Shown piece by piece: positions 18,926 through 28,036 of a stretch of 64,000 bases of DNA. The stretch covers positions 206,405 to 270,404 of the forward strand of contig NZ_DLFW01000047.1 of assembly GCF_002482385.1 (NCBI RefSeq). Direction: 5' to 3'. Every line of letters begins with the position of its first letter. Position 1 is the stretch's first letter. The notes beneath the pieces were generated by a model, which did no database searches, was not told the origin of the DNA, and saw only the letters and a list, made by a program, of their open reading frames with translations. The DNA comes from Dysgonomonas sp. UBA7710 (GTDB lineage: Bacteria; Bacteroidota; Bacteroidia; Bacteroidales; Dysgonomonadaceae). Position numbers and translations under genes: made by a program.

Positions 18926-19615
18926 TTACAAATCAACATTCACCGCAGGAGCATAATTATATTTAGCCTCCGACGCGCCACTTAATGCACCTATACGGAA
19001 ATAATAGCTATTGCCCGTGGATATTTTATTATAATTATTTATATCCATAACAATCTCATATTCTACATCTTCCGCAATCGTATTTAATTCGTATGTTACA
19101 CTCGCCGTTTGTATACGATATCCCACAGATATATCCGGATGGGCAAATAAGGAAATCGCCTTAACAGGCTCCGATGTAGTCTGTTGCATTTTGAATTTCG
19201 CGACAATTTTCCCATCTCTAAATTTAATATCAGTATCAGTAATTCTTATATACGGTATAACTTCGAATGTATGGGTATTCGCCCCTTTTTTCATTTGATA
19301 TCTTATTGTATCCTGCGGAATATAGTTCCCTTTATTCATTATAATCTTATAATCACCCGAGAACATAAGATTATTCTGAAAAGTCCCGTCATTTTTGAAC
19401 ACCATCGATTGCACCGGAGGATTATTCCAGCCCAGTTCAATAAAATAAATTTTCGCGCCTTCCAGAATATCCTGCTGCACTAATTCTCCGGTTTCAAGGT
19501 CTCTGATTTCTCCTGAAAAGGATGCATCCGGGGCGTAATCGAGATTATCTTTTTCACAGGAAGAAAAGATTCCGAAAAGCACCAGCATGGCAATTATTGT
19601 CAAATTCTTTTTCAT
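18926..19615 (-). CDS. DUF3823-type surface lipoprotein
   Basis: This 229-residue protein has a lipobox at SSC (~20) followed by two beta-rich domains: an N-terminal carboxypeptidase-regulatory-like sandwich (FSGEIRDLETGELVQQD ... GDYKIIMNKGNYIP) and a C-terminal immunoglobulin-like one. This matches the DUF3823 pattern of small lipoproteins encoded directly after SusD in many Bacteroidota loci, where they are thought to act as extra surface glycan-binding proteins. It is 25 bp downstream of the SusD gene and 31 bp upstream of GH92. There are no catalytic motifs. Function is inferred from position and fold type. Confidence 0.82.
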   Translation of the reverse strand: MKKNLTIIAMLVLFGIFSSCEKDNLDYAPDASFSGEIRDLETGELVQQDILEGAKIYFIELGWNNPPVQSMVFKNDGTFQNNLMFSGDYKIIMNKGNYIPQDTIRYQMKKGANTHTFEVIPYIRITDTDIKFRDGKIVAKFKMQQTTSEPVKAISLFAHPDISVGYRIQTASVTYELNTIAEDVEYEIVMDINNYNKISTGNSYYFRIGALSGASEAKYNYAPAVNVDL

Positions 19616-19640
19616 AATATTCTATATTAAAGAGTGTTTT

Positions 19641-21611
19641 TTATGGATTCTGTACAAGTCCGTTACTTCCTATGCCCGGTATTTGTCGGTAATACCGTGA
19701 GTAGTTATATGTCTGATTATTATATCCCGGAGGATTCATTCTTACGAATATATATTTAGGAGTAGCTTCTCTCAGGTCGAGAAATGGTACTAAAGAGTGT
19801 TTCATCCTGTTTTCAAACAACTTATGGTAAGTTCTCCATCGAGTCAGATCCCATCTGCGTTTGTTTTCAAAAGCAAATTCAATAAATCTTTCTTTACGGA
19901 CATTATCTACAGTCAATACTATTTCATCTTTATGAGCAGCTCTCTTACGGATATCATTTAATGCTTTTTTGCCTTTTGTCTGCTCCTCCAATGTAGGAGA
20001 AGAGTGTTCAGCAACAGCCTCTGCATAATTAAGAAGGACTTCTGCATAGCGGAACTCTATCCAGTCGTTAGAACCCTTATTCCACTCAGGAGTAACATCT
20101 TCTTTTTCCTGAAGGAATTTTCTTAATAAGAATCCCGATCTGGTATAATTTCCACCAACCGGACTAAATCCGGAATATTGATTTGCATTATCGGACCCAT
20201 AAGTATAATATGTCTTACCATCAAGTCCTTTTACACTCGCATCGGTACGGAAAATGAACGAACCATCGGGTTTTACAATACCTCCTTGTATGATAATAGT
20301 CTTGTTTTTCCATTCAGTACCCGGAAGTATCATGGTTGCCCATAGCCGGGCATCTTTATTTTCAAAGATTTCGTATGGCTTATCTATAGGAAAAGAATAG
20401 TAACTCGCACTTCTATCAAAACCGCCATAAGTGCTTTCATTACCATCCACCCGTGTTTTTATCAGACTACTCAAACCTTGCCCGTCATCAGTATAATCTT
20501 CATATGCATCTACCAAATCGAGAGTCGGATTCATTCTTCCGGGATGAGGCCATCCGCTAGCTGTCTGGTTAGGACGGTACCAGATATCATAATTATGGGC
20601 TAATACAGTACCTGATGTATAACCTTTGATAAACATAGGTTCTTTTATTCCTGATAAAACATTGTTAGGATTCTCAAACATCTGTTGGTAGGAATTTATA
20701 GCATCCTCTTTTGTCGACGGATTCGCTCCGTACAATTCATAATTACCACTTTTCATTATTTCATCAGAAGCATTAATACACTCTTTGTAATATCTGTCAG
20801 CTTCAGATGAATCAATCCCTGCTAACTTCTGTTCTACTGCTGGGCCCGAAATACTGACATAGGGAGCATGGGTAAATTTAGCAACCGAAGCAGCATGGAG
20901 TGCAGCTCTTGATTTTAAAGCCAAAGCAACCCACTTATTCGCCCGGCGGGTATCGGAAGGAGAGTCTGTCAACTTCGCTGCAGCCATATCACATTCACTC
21001 AGAATAAAGTCCCATGTATCTTTTTCTGTGCTACGGGGAACTTTCAGTGCCTCAACATCACCATCATATACCTGTACTTCTTTAATCAGAGGTACTCCAC
21101 CATAGCGTTTAGCCAAAGCATAATAAGTAAATGCCCGCAGAAATGCTGCCTCACCCTCTAACGTTCTCTTTTTATCTTCCGAAACTTTGGTCAGGGCCGG
21201 AATTGTCTCAATCAAGCTGTTAATATCCCGTATTAATGTATAAATTCCTCTCCAGGATTTGTATGTACCTTTATCATCTATATATCCTTCCCAAAAATCG
21301 AAACCTTCGTCTACATCATCATTAAATTCGGAGTGCATGGCTTCGTCGCAGGCATGAGCAGCCGAACGGCCTCCATTGTTGGGATCTGTATTGCCTATAC
21401 CCAGGCTAAAACCTTTGTCGATGGCATATGAAAAGTCTTCGATAGGCAGACGTCCATATAAATTAGCCATATGCATAGCTATACCTTCCTCCGAATCCAG
21501 CACTTTATCTGCAGGGACTTTATTATTTGGTTCCACATCCAGAATGTCTGTACAAGCCGTAATCCAAAAGATCAGGCTTAAAAATAATATTGATTTATAT
21601 ATCTGTTTCAT
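19641..21611 (-). CDS. SusD-family surface lipoprotein (mannan-type locus)
   Basis: This 656-residue protein has a lipoprotein signal (WITACTDILDVEPNNKVPAD, cysteine ~20), a SusD-like helical core with TPR motifs (EGEAAFLRAFTYYALAKRYG), long insertions in the middle, and the conserved C-terminal segment WIEFRYAEVLLNYAEAVAEH followed by RKERFIEFAFENKRRWDLTR. SusD proteins bind oligosaccharide at the cell surface and cap the cognate SusC. It starts 11 bp after the SusC stop. It is larger than the 470-residue SusD at 5-6.4 kb, as expected for a complex-glycan binder. Confidence 0.95.
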   Translation of the reverse strand: MKQIYKSILFLSLIFWITACTDILDVEPNNKVPADKVLDSEEGIAMHMANLYGRLPIEDFSYAIDKGFSLGIGNTDPNNGGRSAAHACDEAMHSEFNDDVDEGFDFWEGYIDDKGTYKSWRGIYTLIRDINSLIETIPALTKVSEDKKRTLEGEAAFLRAFTYYALAKRYGGVPLIKEVQVYDGDVEALKVPRSTEKDTWDFILSECDMAAAKLTDSPSDTRRANKWVALALKSRAALHAASVAKFTHAPYVSISGPAVEQKLAGIDSSEADRYYKECINASDEIMKSGNYELYGANPSTKEDAINSYQQMFENPNNVLSGIKEPMFIKGYTSGTVLAHNYDIWYRPNQTASGWPHPGRMNPTLDLVDAYEDYTDDGQGLSSLIKTRVDGNESTYGGFDRSASYYSFPIDKPYEIFENKDARLWATMILPGTEWKNKTIIIQGGIVKPDGSFIFRTDASVKGLDGKTYYTYGSDNANQYSGFSPVGGNYTRSGFLLRKFLQEKEDVTPEWNKGSNDWIEFRYAEVLLNYAEAVAEHSSPTLEEQTKGKKALNDIRKRAAHKDEIVLTVDNVRKERFIEFAFENKRRWDLTRWRTYHKLFENRMKHSLVPFLDLREATPKYIFVRMNPPGYNNQTYNYSRYYRQIPGIGSNGLVQNP

Positions 21612-21622
21612 AGTTATTATAT

Positions 21623-24600
21623 TTAGAAGTTAGCAGTAAAGCCGAAATTGAAACTTTTCATTAACGGATAGTTCATCCCTGCATTATAAGAGCCCTCTAT
21701 CCTTTCCGGATCGAAAGGTTTAACGAACGAGTCAGCGAACGTAAACAGGTTATATCCATTCACATAAAGACGGACATTATCAATTCCAATTTTTTTCATC
21801 ACAGAGTTTGGTAAAGTATATCCCAGTTCCAAAGTTTTTAATCTCAGATATGATGCATTTCTACGCCATATATCACTGTTGTCTTTATACAAAGCCCCTA
21901 CATCCTGTATCAGACGGGATGCCGGCCATTCTCCTGCAATCCAGCGGCTATCCGAATCGTAAGGATCTTCTTTGTGCCATCTGTCATAAAAATACGCCGG
22001 AGTATTGGCTCCTTTCGACCATAGAATCTCAGCATATACTTCACTAAACTGGACTGTATACATGCCCGCACCCTGAAATAGTGCATAGATATCGAAGTTT
22101 TTCCATGACGCTTCTAACGTGAGGCCGTAATGAATGAGAGGAGTCCCTGACCAGAAAGCCGGTGTTTTATCATTATCGTCTATAATACCATCACCATTCA
22201 CATCCCTAAAGATATAATCACCTGGCAGTTCTTTGCTATTTCCCATTTCTCCAGATTGAACCACTCCATAATTCCTTATTTGCTCAGAATTGGTAAATTG
22301 GCCAATAGTTTCATACCCCCAGACGAAATCATTCCAACGGTTAGAAGTCTGGTTCCGCCAACGGTCCCAACTACTTACGAATGGCCCTCTTTCTACATAA
22401 TTCATTTTTGTACGGGCAAGGTTCATATTTCCTTTTATACTATAAGAGAAATCTCCGATTTTATTACGATGTCCCAACGTAAAGTCTATCCCTTGAGTGA
22501 TATCACTATTCAAGTTCTCCTGAGGTAAACTTGCACCATAAGTATTCGGAAGTGACACTGTACGCGTGGCCAACAGCCCGGTTCTATCTCGTCGGTACAA
22601 GTCTAACTCCATTGAGAACAAGCCATTGAACAGAGATAGATCTAAACCGATATCAAATAGTTTTGCCCTGTACCATGTAAGATTCGGGTTGGTTATAGAT
22701 GGTGAGCCGATTCCTGATAGGGCTGTACCGTCAGTAAATTCATATATACCTACATTCAGATTGTATCCCGGTATATATTGGAAAGCGTCACCGGCATCCT
22801 GTCCCGATTTTCCATAAGAAGCCCTGAATTTAAGATTATCTACAAAGTCGAACTTATCTTTTATAAATTTCTCTTCCGAAGCACGCCATCCTATAGATCC
22901 CATTGGAAAAAATGCCCATCGGCTATCCGGTGCATATCTGTAAGAGCCATCATACCTGAATGCCAGTTCAAGAAGATATTTACCCATAAAATCATAGTTG
23001 AAGCGTCCGACATAAGAAATGAATGCGGATTCGTTTGACATACCACTCGACAGTTGATCTTTTATTCCTGCATAATCAATTTCGTCATATGTATAAAGAT
23101 CATATTTACGTTCTATATTAGACCAGTCATTTTTCTCCTGTTTTCTTTCATACACAAGAGTCCCACTTACATTATGTATAGTATTAAACGTACGGGCATA
23201 GTTTATTTGCGCCTGTAAATCCAACCGGTTTGCTTCGTTATTTCCTACTTGTATCAATGATGGATTATTATATACATTTTCCATGTATTCATCATTATCT
23301 GCAGAATAAGTATATGTAGAGTATTTCTTTCTTATACCTTTATGTTTTTGTTGATTATAGTCATATCCTAATTGTCCTTTTATAGATAATCCTTGTACGA
23401 AAGGAAGATCATATTTCAGAGAAAATGTGGATTGAAAATTCTTATTATGATAAGTGTGGTATCCTGTTAGATCGGAATCAGCCAATGCTATCGGATTAAA
23501 GCCCATTTCCTGGGTAGCCAGATAATCCGGATTATTATTGGCATAAGCCGGATATGTAGGCACATTTATACGGGTTTGCTTAAATATTTCGAAGAATGAG
23601 TTCCATGGCTGACTGGTTTTATCCCATCTTCCCGAAAGATTTATTCCTGCCACCAGTCCGTTAGTTATCTTTATATCCGCATTGGAACGAAATGTATATT
23701 TATCATAATTCAGGTCTTTCGATTTCAATAAACTTTCGTCACGGGCATATCCGAGACTTCCGAAATACGATACATTATCAGATCCGCCTTGCATTGAAAT
23801 AGTATGCTGATGCTGCACAGAGTATTTTCTGAAAACATCATCATATAAGTTGGCACTTTCATATCCGGGAGCTCCCTGTTTCCACAAGGCAAGTTCTTCT
23901 TTGGTCACCAGGGGATTACCCTCACCTAATATTGCAGCATCATTTCTCATTTCCATATATTGTGCGGCATTTGTCATTTTGGGAATATCGGTAGGCTTTG
24001 ATATTCCTATATTTGACGATAATGTTATTTTTGTTTTTCCTTTTGCTCCTCTTTTCGTTGTCACTATAATAGCTCCATTCGCCGAGTTCATACCATATAT
24101 AGCCGCTGTACCATCTTTTAGGAAAGAGATACTTTCAATATCTTCAGGATTTAATCGCTGAAAAGCGTCCGCACCATCGCGAACAATTCCATCAATTATA
24201 AATAATGGTGTTCCTAATCCCCTGACATTGATATCAGATCTGAATTGTCCCGGTTCGCCATCTTGCTGCCTTATTCTAAGGCCGGATACTTTGCCTTGTA
24301 TAGATTGAGCCAGACTCGGAGATTTAGTTTTAATTATTTCATCCGATTTGATGTTCGAAATAGCTCCGGTGAGACTTTCTTTCTTTTGAACTCCATAGCC
24401 GACAACAACAATATCATCTAACTTTACATTATCTTCTTCTAATCTTATATCTAAATAATTAGCATCACTCACCTTTATCTTATAAGATTTAAAGCCAAGA
24501 TAAGTAACTTCAATTTCTGTCCCGATAGGTATATCAAGTGAAAATGTACCGTCAACATCGGTCATTGTACTCTTTATAGGGGATGTCACCGATGCCCCTA

Positions 24601-24754
24601 TTATAGGTTCTCCTTTATCGTCTGTTACTTTTCCCGATACGGCGGGCCTGGTCTGCGCCATAACCAAGCTAATAGAAAGAGTAATACCTATCAATAAAGA
24701 AAGAAATCTCAAAATTGTTTTTTGGGATTTTTTTACACGCTTCCTTGTTTTCAT
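21623..24754 (-). CDS. SusC-family TonB-dependent transporter (mannan-type locus)
   Basis: This 1043-residue protein has a signal peptide (cleavage near VMAQ), a regulatory-like domain (VSGKVTDDKGEPIIGASV, ~38-115), the linker LDDIVVVGYGVQKKESLTG, a plug with TPLFIIDGIV and GTAAIYGMNSANGAIIVTTK, and a long barrel ending NFGFTANF. It starts the locus that continues with SusD, DUF3823, GH92, two GH99 and LamG. A TATATTTG (perfect -7 type, - strand) lies at 24877-24884, about 120 bp upstream, but I see no matching -33, so the promoter is uncertain. The 286-bp spacer between this gene and the upstream regulator holds no other gene. Confidence 0.95.
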   Translation of the reverse strand: MKTRKRVKKSQKTILRFLSLLIGITLSISLVMAQTRPAVSGKVTDDKGEPIIGASVTSPIKSTMTDVDGTFSLDIPIGTEIEVTYLGFKSYKIKVSDANYLDIRLEEDNVKLDDIVVVGYGVQKKESLTGAISNIKSDEIIKTKSPSLAQSIQGKVSGLRIRQQDGEPGQFRSDINVRGLGTPLFIIDGIVRDGADAFQRLNPEDIESISFLKDGTAAIYGMNSANGAIIVTTKRGAKGKTKITLSSNIGISKPTDIPKMTNAAQYMEMRNDAAILGEGNPLVTKEELALWKQGAPGYESANLYDDVFRKYSVQHQHTISMQGGSDNVSYFGSLGYARDESLLKSKDLNYDKYTFRSNADIKITNGLVAGINLSGRWDKTSQPWNSFFEIFKQTRINVPTYPAYANNNPDYLATQEMGFNPIALADSDLTGYHTYHNKNFQSTFSLKYDLPFVQGLSIKGQLGYDYNQQKHKGIRKKYSTYTYSADNDEYMENVYNNPSLIQVGNNEANRLDLQAQINYARTFNTIHNVSGTLVYERKQEKNDWSNIERKYDLYTYDEIDYAGIKDQLSSGMSNESAFISYVGRFNYDFMGKYLLELAFRYDGSYRYAPDSRWAFFPMGSIGWRASEEKFIKDKFDFVDNLKFRASYGKSGQDAGDAFQYIPGYNLNVGIYEFTDGTALSGIGSPSITNPNLTWYRAKLFDIGLDLSLFNGLFSMELDLYRRDRTGLLATRTVSLPNTYGASLPQENLNSDITQGIDFTLGHRNKIGDFSYSIKGNMNLARTKMNYVERGPFVSSWDRWRNQTSNRWNDFVWGYETIGQFTNSEQIRNYGVVQSGEMGNSKELPGDYIFRDVNGDGIIDDNDKTPAFWSGTPLIHYGLTLEASWKNFDIYALFQGAGMYTVQFSEVYAEILWSKGANTPAYFYDRWHKEDPYDSDSRWIAGEWPASRLIQDVGALYKDNSDIWRRNASYLRLKTLELGYTLPNSVMKKIGIDNVRLYVNGYNLFTFADSFVKPFDPERIEGSYNAGMNYPLMKSFNFGFTANF

Positions 24755-25040
24755 AGTTGTAGTATTAATTAAAAAAGTCTTTTATTTTTTCAGGTTCAGA
24801 TTTCCATAACTATGCTCAATATTCAATCTCCCGGGTATGAATTATTCAGCAATAGGGGGACTATACATTCCTGCATCAAATATAAAATGGATGGAGTTAA
24901 TCCTGCGTTAATCGAGCATTAACACATGGTAAACATTTTTGTCAATATTTCACAAACAGCTAATAACCAATGACAAAAAAACAATTAAAAATGTATCGAT
25001 TCTTTGATTAGACAATAAGAGAAACACCATTAATCTCTCA

Positions 25041-27644
25041 TTAATTCTTCGTTAAACTGCTTATAATATCTTCATAAGAGAAGTCCGGTTTTGTATTCAG
25101 CAAGCGTACATAGTCTCCACAGAATTTATCATAGCTTTGCTTCGATAATCCTTTTTGTTTCATCTGGTACAGGACTTTACATTTAATGCGGATAGCATCT
25201 TCATCTATATTATCATGGATAAGTATAACATCTGATATTTTAAGTAACAATTTAGGATCATCTGCCATCTCATGCCCATTAATTACTTCGAGTAATGCAT
25301 TTACCAATTTAGTAGAGAATTCTGATTTAAAATCATCTGCCCATTCTGTATTTATATTAGGTAGTAAAGGTCCGGAAGATGCAATGTCTACAATTTGGCT
25401 AATTATACCCTTATCAAAAGGATTCTTCTGTAACTGATCCAGAAGCAGAGAAATTTCACTATAATCACAAGTTGTATTATCTCCTATGTTCAGATACCAA
25501 TAACTATTTTTATTAATTATCTCAATATTACCAATGTCCTGCAACAACAGTCTGAGCTTCCTTATATTTACACGTCTATTATTCGACGCACTATCTTTAT
25601 CCATACCAAACCAAAAGGTTTCATCCAGTCTCTGAGAAGTGGTACCTTTGTCATTCTTAATGGAATTTAAAAGAAGATAAACCATTATTTGCTTGATAGT
25701 AGGTGAAAATTCACCGGTAATATTCTCGCCATTTCTATCATAGATGCGGAAGCCGCCCAAGAGATAAACAGCTGATTTTTGAAACATTACACTTGACCTC
25801 TCTTTTCTCGGTCTATGTTGATAGTCTATATCCTCTTCTGGTACCGCCACCTCTCCCATCCTCTTTTTTCTATAATAAAATATGACTATAAATAAAACAG
25901 AAATAATAGCAATAACTATAACAAGCGAAAAGACAGGAGAATTACTGCCTTTTTTAGACGCTTCATAAGTATGAATATAGTCTTTGGATAAAGGAGGAAA
26001 TGCCAATGAATATATTTCTATAACAGTAGATTCTCCTGATGCAAGTTCCTGTTGCACTAATGCATAGAGTGAAGACGTCTTTCTATATAAGAATAAATCA
26101 CAATAAGACTTAATATCCAGAAAATTATATTTGATAGAATCACTCAGTACCTGCATCGACGGATTTTCTGTATTTATATCAAAAGCAGATAAATACAGAG
26201 ACGAATAATATCTGTCATTATTATATGTCAGAGCATATATTTTGTTTGCGTCAATGTCGGCGACCATAGAATTACTAAACGTGTAATGATTCTTATCGTT
26301 AAGAAAAGACCACAGGCGAATATATTCTTTTGTGTTGATGTTCATTTTATAGAGATCGTAATAATTCCTCGGAGATTCTTCTTGCTTTCCGGATACGCTT
26401 CCATATCCACCTAAAACCAGGAAGTTCTTCTCGTCAAGGTTACATAGAGCACTCAGATAGCGGGGCTGGACAACAGAATCAAGGGATTCTATATGCCATT
26501 TCGCAGTATCATTAATCCCTATCATGGATAATTGTGCATTGTATCGATGAATTCCATATCCTCCGAAAACAACCAACCGATCATTCTTATAATCTATAAA
26601 TCTGTTGTGATGCTGCCGGGTATCTATCTCTACAATAGATTGTTCGCTCCACTCATTTTTTTCGAAATCATAAAAATTCAGTTTTGGTAAATCCGGGTTA
26701 TAAGAAATGAGTTTATTATGTTTACTATCAAACACCAATTGACTCGAAGAACCTACTCTGAAATAAGGATATCCTCTTTGAGGTTTTATAGTATCTGTCT
26801 GGTTATTATCTATATGATATGTATATATTCTGTCTCGTGTAACAATAAAAACTCTTCCCAGGATCGAATCATAAGCTAGCTGAGGAAGAGGATTAACATT
26901 TGTGCCATTGGTATTTAAGGTAAAAGATGCAACTTTACTCCATTGGGTATGTTTATCTATTTCCCAAATGGGATTATCAGCAATTGCCTGCTCTTTCGTT
27001 ATTTCATCATATACTTCATTTCTATTATGTGTAGAGAGTTCCCATTTGTGTTTTACTACATTCTTACTATCTCTGATTACAATATTCCGGATCGTCATAG
27101 GAGGTACATCATTCGTATAAAAATGAGTATCCTTATTTGCCCCGAAATATATTTTTATATCGGCAAAATTAATTAATGGTTGTTCTATAGTTTGTTTATT
27201 ATTATCAATCAGAATTTTAATATTCTCCTTGTTAAAAGATAACTTTACCTTAAGCCACTTATCTTTAACTATTCCGATAGAGTCACGGATAGATGACGTT
27301 TCAATGACCTTATCTGCTTTTGTCAGTAAAAATCTCAGATTTGACTCCAACAAGTGAGAGATAATATCAAAACTTTCCGAATTATTTGAGACAATACGAC
27401 AAACATAGCCATAAGTATGAAGTTCTTCTCTCAACTTCAAGTCAAATTCTAAAGAGAACCCTTCTTCCGAATATTTCATAGCTCTCTTTGTCGTCAGATT
27501 TAACCCTGTACGCTCATCCTGATTTTTAGTGTGGGCAATAAATGTCAGACCCGAATAATGAGATTGATCATTTATCTGAGCAAACACATTTATTTTCGAC
27601 AAGAATAGAGATAGTATTAGTGCTAGTAGAAGTATCTTTCGCAT
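25041..27644 (-). CDS. Membrane-spanning regulator: LamG-like and kelch-like sensor with SARP/BTAD-type output
   Basis: This 867-residue protein has a signal peptide (to ~22, VFAQ) and a LamG/concanavalin-like domain (~30-210, GFSLEFDLKLREEL, WLKVKLSFNKENIKILIDNN). A kelch-like propeller follows (~230-545, with RLVVFGGYG and FLVLGGYGSVSG), then one membrane helix (~568-592, VFSLVIVIAIISVLFIVIFY). The cytoplasmic part has a winged-helix domain (~620-716: VYLLGGFRIYDRNGENITGE, QIMVYLLLNS, RRVNIRKLRLLLQDI) and a helical region (~720-865) with the layout of the bacterial transcriptional activator domain of SARP regulators (GPLLPNINTEWADDF, DDPKLLLKISDVILIHDNID). It lies directly upstream of the SusC gene of the mannan-type locus on the same strand. 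I infer a one-component transmembrane regulator: sugar sensing outside the membrane, DNA binding inside, no kinase or receiver. The SARP assignment is by pattern and should be confirmed structurally. Confidence 0.75.
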   Translation of the reverse strand: MRKILLLALILSLFLSKINVFAQINDQSHYSGLTFIAHTKNQDERTGLNLTTKRAMKYSEEGFSLEFDLKLREELHTYGYVCRIVSNNSESFDIISHLLESNLRFLLTKADKVIETSSIRDSIGIVKDKWLKVKLSFNKENIKILIDNNKQTIEQPLINFADIKIYFGANKDTHFYTNDVPPMTIRNIVIRDSKNVVKHKWELSTHNRNEVYDEITKEQAIADNPIWEIDKHTQWSKVASFTLNTNGTNVNPLPQLAYDSILGRVFIVTRDRIYTYHIDNNQTDTIKPQRGYPYFRVGSSSQLVFDSKHNKLISYNPDLPKLNFYDFEKNEWSEQSIVEIDTRQHHNRFIDYKNDRLVVFGGYGIHRYNAQLSMIGINDTAKWHIESLDSVVQPRYLSALCNLDEKNFLVLGGYGSVSGKQEESPRNYYDLYKMNINTKEYIRLWSFLNDKNHYTFSNSMVADIDANKIYALTYNNDRYYSSLYLSAFDINTENPSMQVLSDSIKYNFLDIKSYCDLFLYRKTSSLYALVQQELASGESTVIEIYSLAFPPLSKDYIHTYEASKKGSNSPVFSLVIVIAIISVLFIVIFYYRKKRMGEVAVPEEDIDYQHRPRKERSSVMFQKSAVYLLGGFRIYDRNGENITGEFSPTIKQIMVYLLLNSIKNDKGTTSQRLDETFWFGMDKDSASNNRRVNIRKLRLLLQDIGNIEIINKNSYWYLNIGDNTTCDYSEISLLLDQLQKNPFDKGIISQIVDIASSGPLLPNINTEWADDFKSEFSTKLVNALLEVINGHEMADDPKLLLKISDVILIHDNIDEDAIRIKCKVLYQMKQKGLSKQSYDKFCGDYVRLLNTKPDFSYEDIISSLTKN

Positions 27645-28036
27645 TTATGAACCATTAAATTCAAAAATAAGAGTAAAGATAATAATTTGAATATATAATT
27701 ATATAAGTCTCCAAAAGATTAACTTTAATTTCTTGTGTAGGTAAGGATGGACTAGAGAAAAACATTCACGAATCAAAATCACGAATCAAATTTCTCTCCG
27801 GAATTAGCTTAGCATCAAAAAAACGAGTTTTTCAAACTTAATTGAAAAGATTTAATCAGCCCTAAATTTGAAAAGATATTTGAAAAATCGAACACAAGCT
27901 GGATTTCAATAATCAAAAAGCAATATATAATATAAACGAAACAAATACATATAAGTGGTACCTGGAAAGATAGTGTAATGGCATTCAGGGACGACCCTCT
28001 CATAACAATATATTTTCAGAGAAAAAATATTTCCAG
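27645..28036. other. 392-bp spacer without a supported gene
   Basis: The spacer separates the mannan-locus regulator from the ABC pair; both flanking genes are on the - strand. It is AT-rich. A CAAAAATA (a -7 type TATTTTTG on the - strand) lies at 27662-27669, 18 bp before the regulator start, but no -33 is visible. No convincing terminator for the ABC operon was found. A 62-codon reading at 27815-28003 lacks any recognisable feature. Confidence 0.5.

Noticed and set aside
24877..24884. TATATTTG as the promoter of the mannan-locus SusC
   Set aside because: The -7 is perfect but there is no -33 element 19-21 nt upstream; such octamers are common by chance in AT-rich DNA. The same holds for 46039-46046 and 27662-27669.
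27815..28003. 62-codon open frame in the spacer after the ABC operon
   Set aside because: No signal, domain, start context or neighbour supports it; AT-rich spacers yield such frames by chance.
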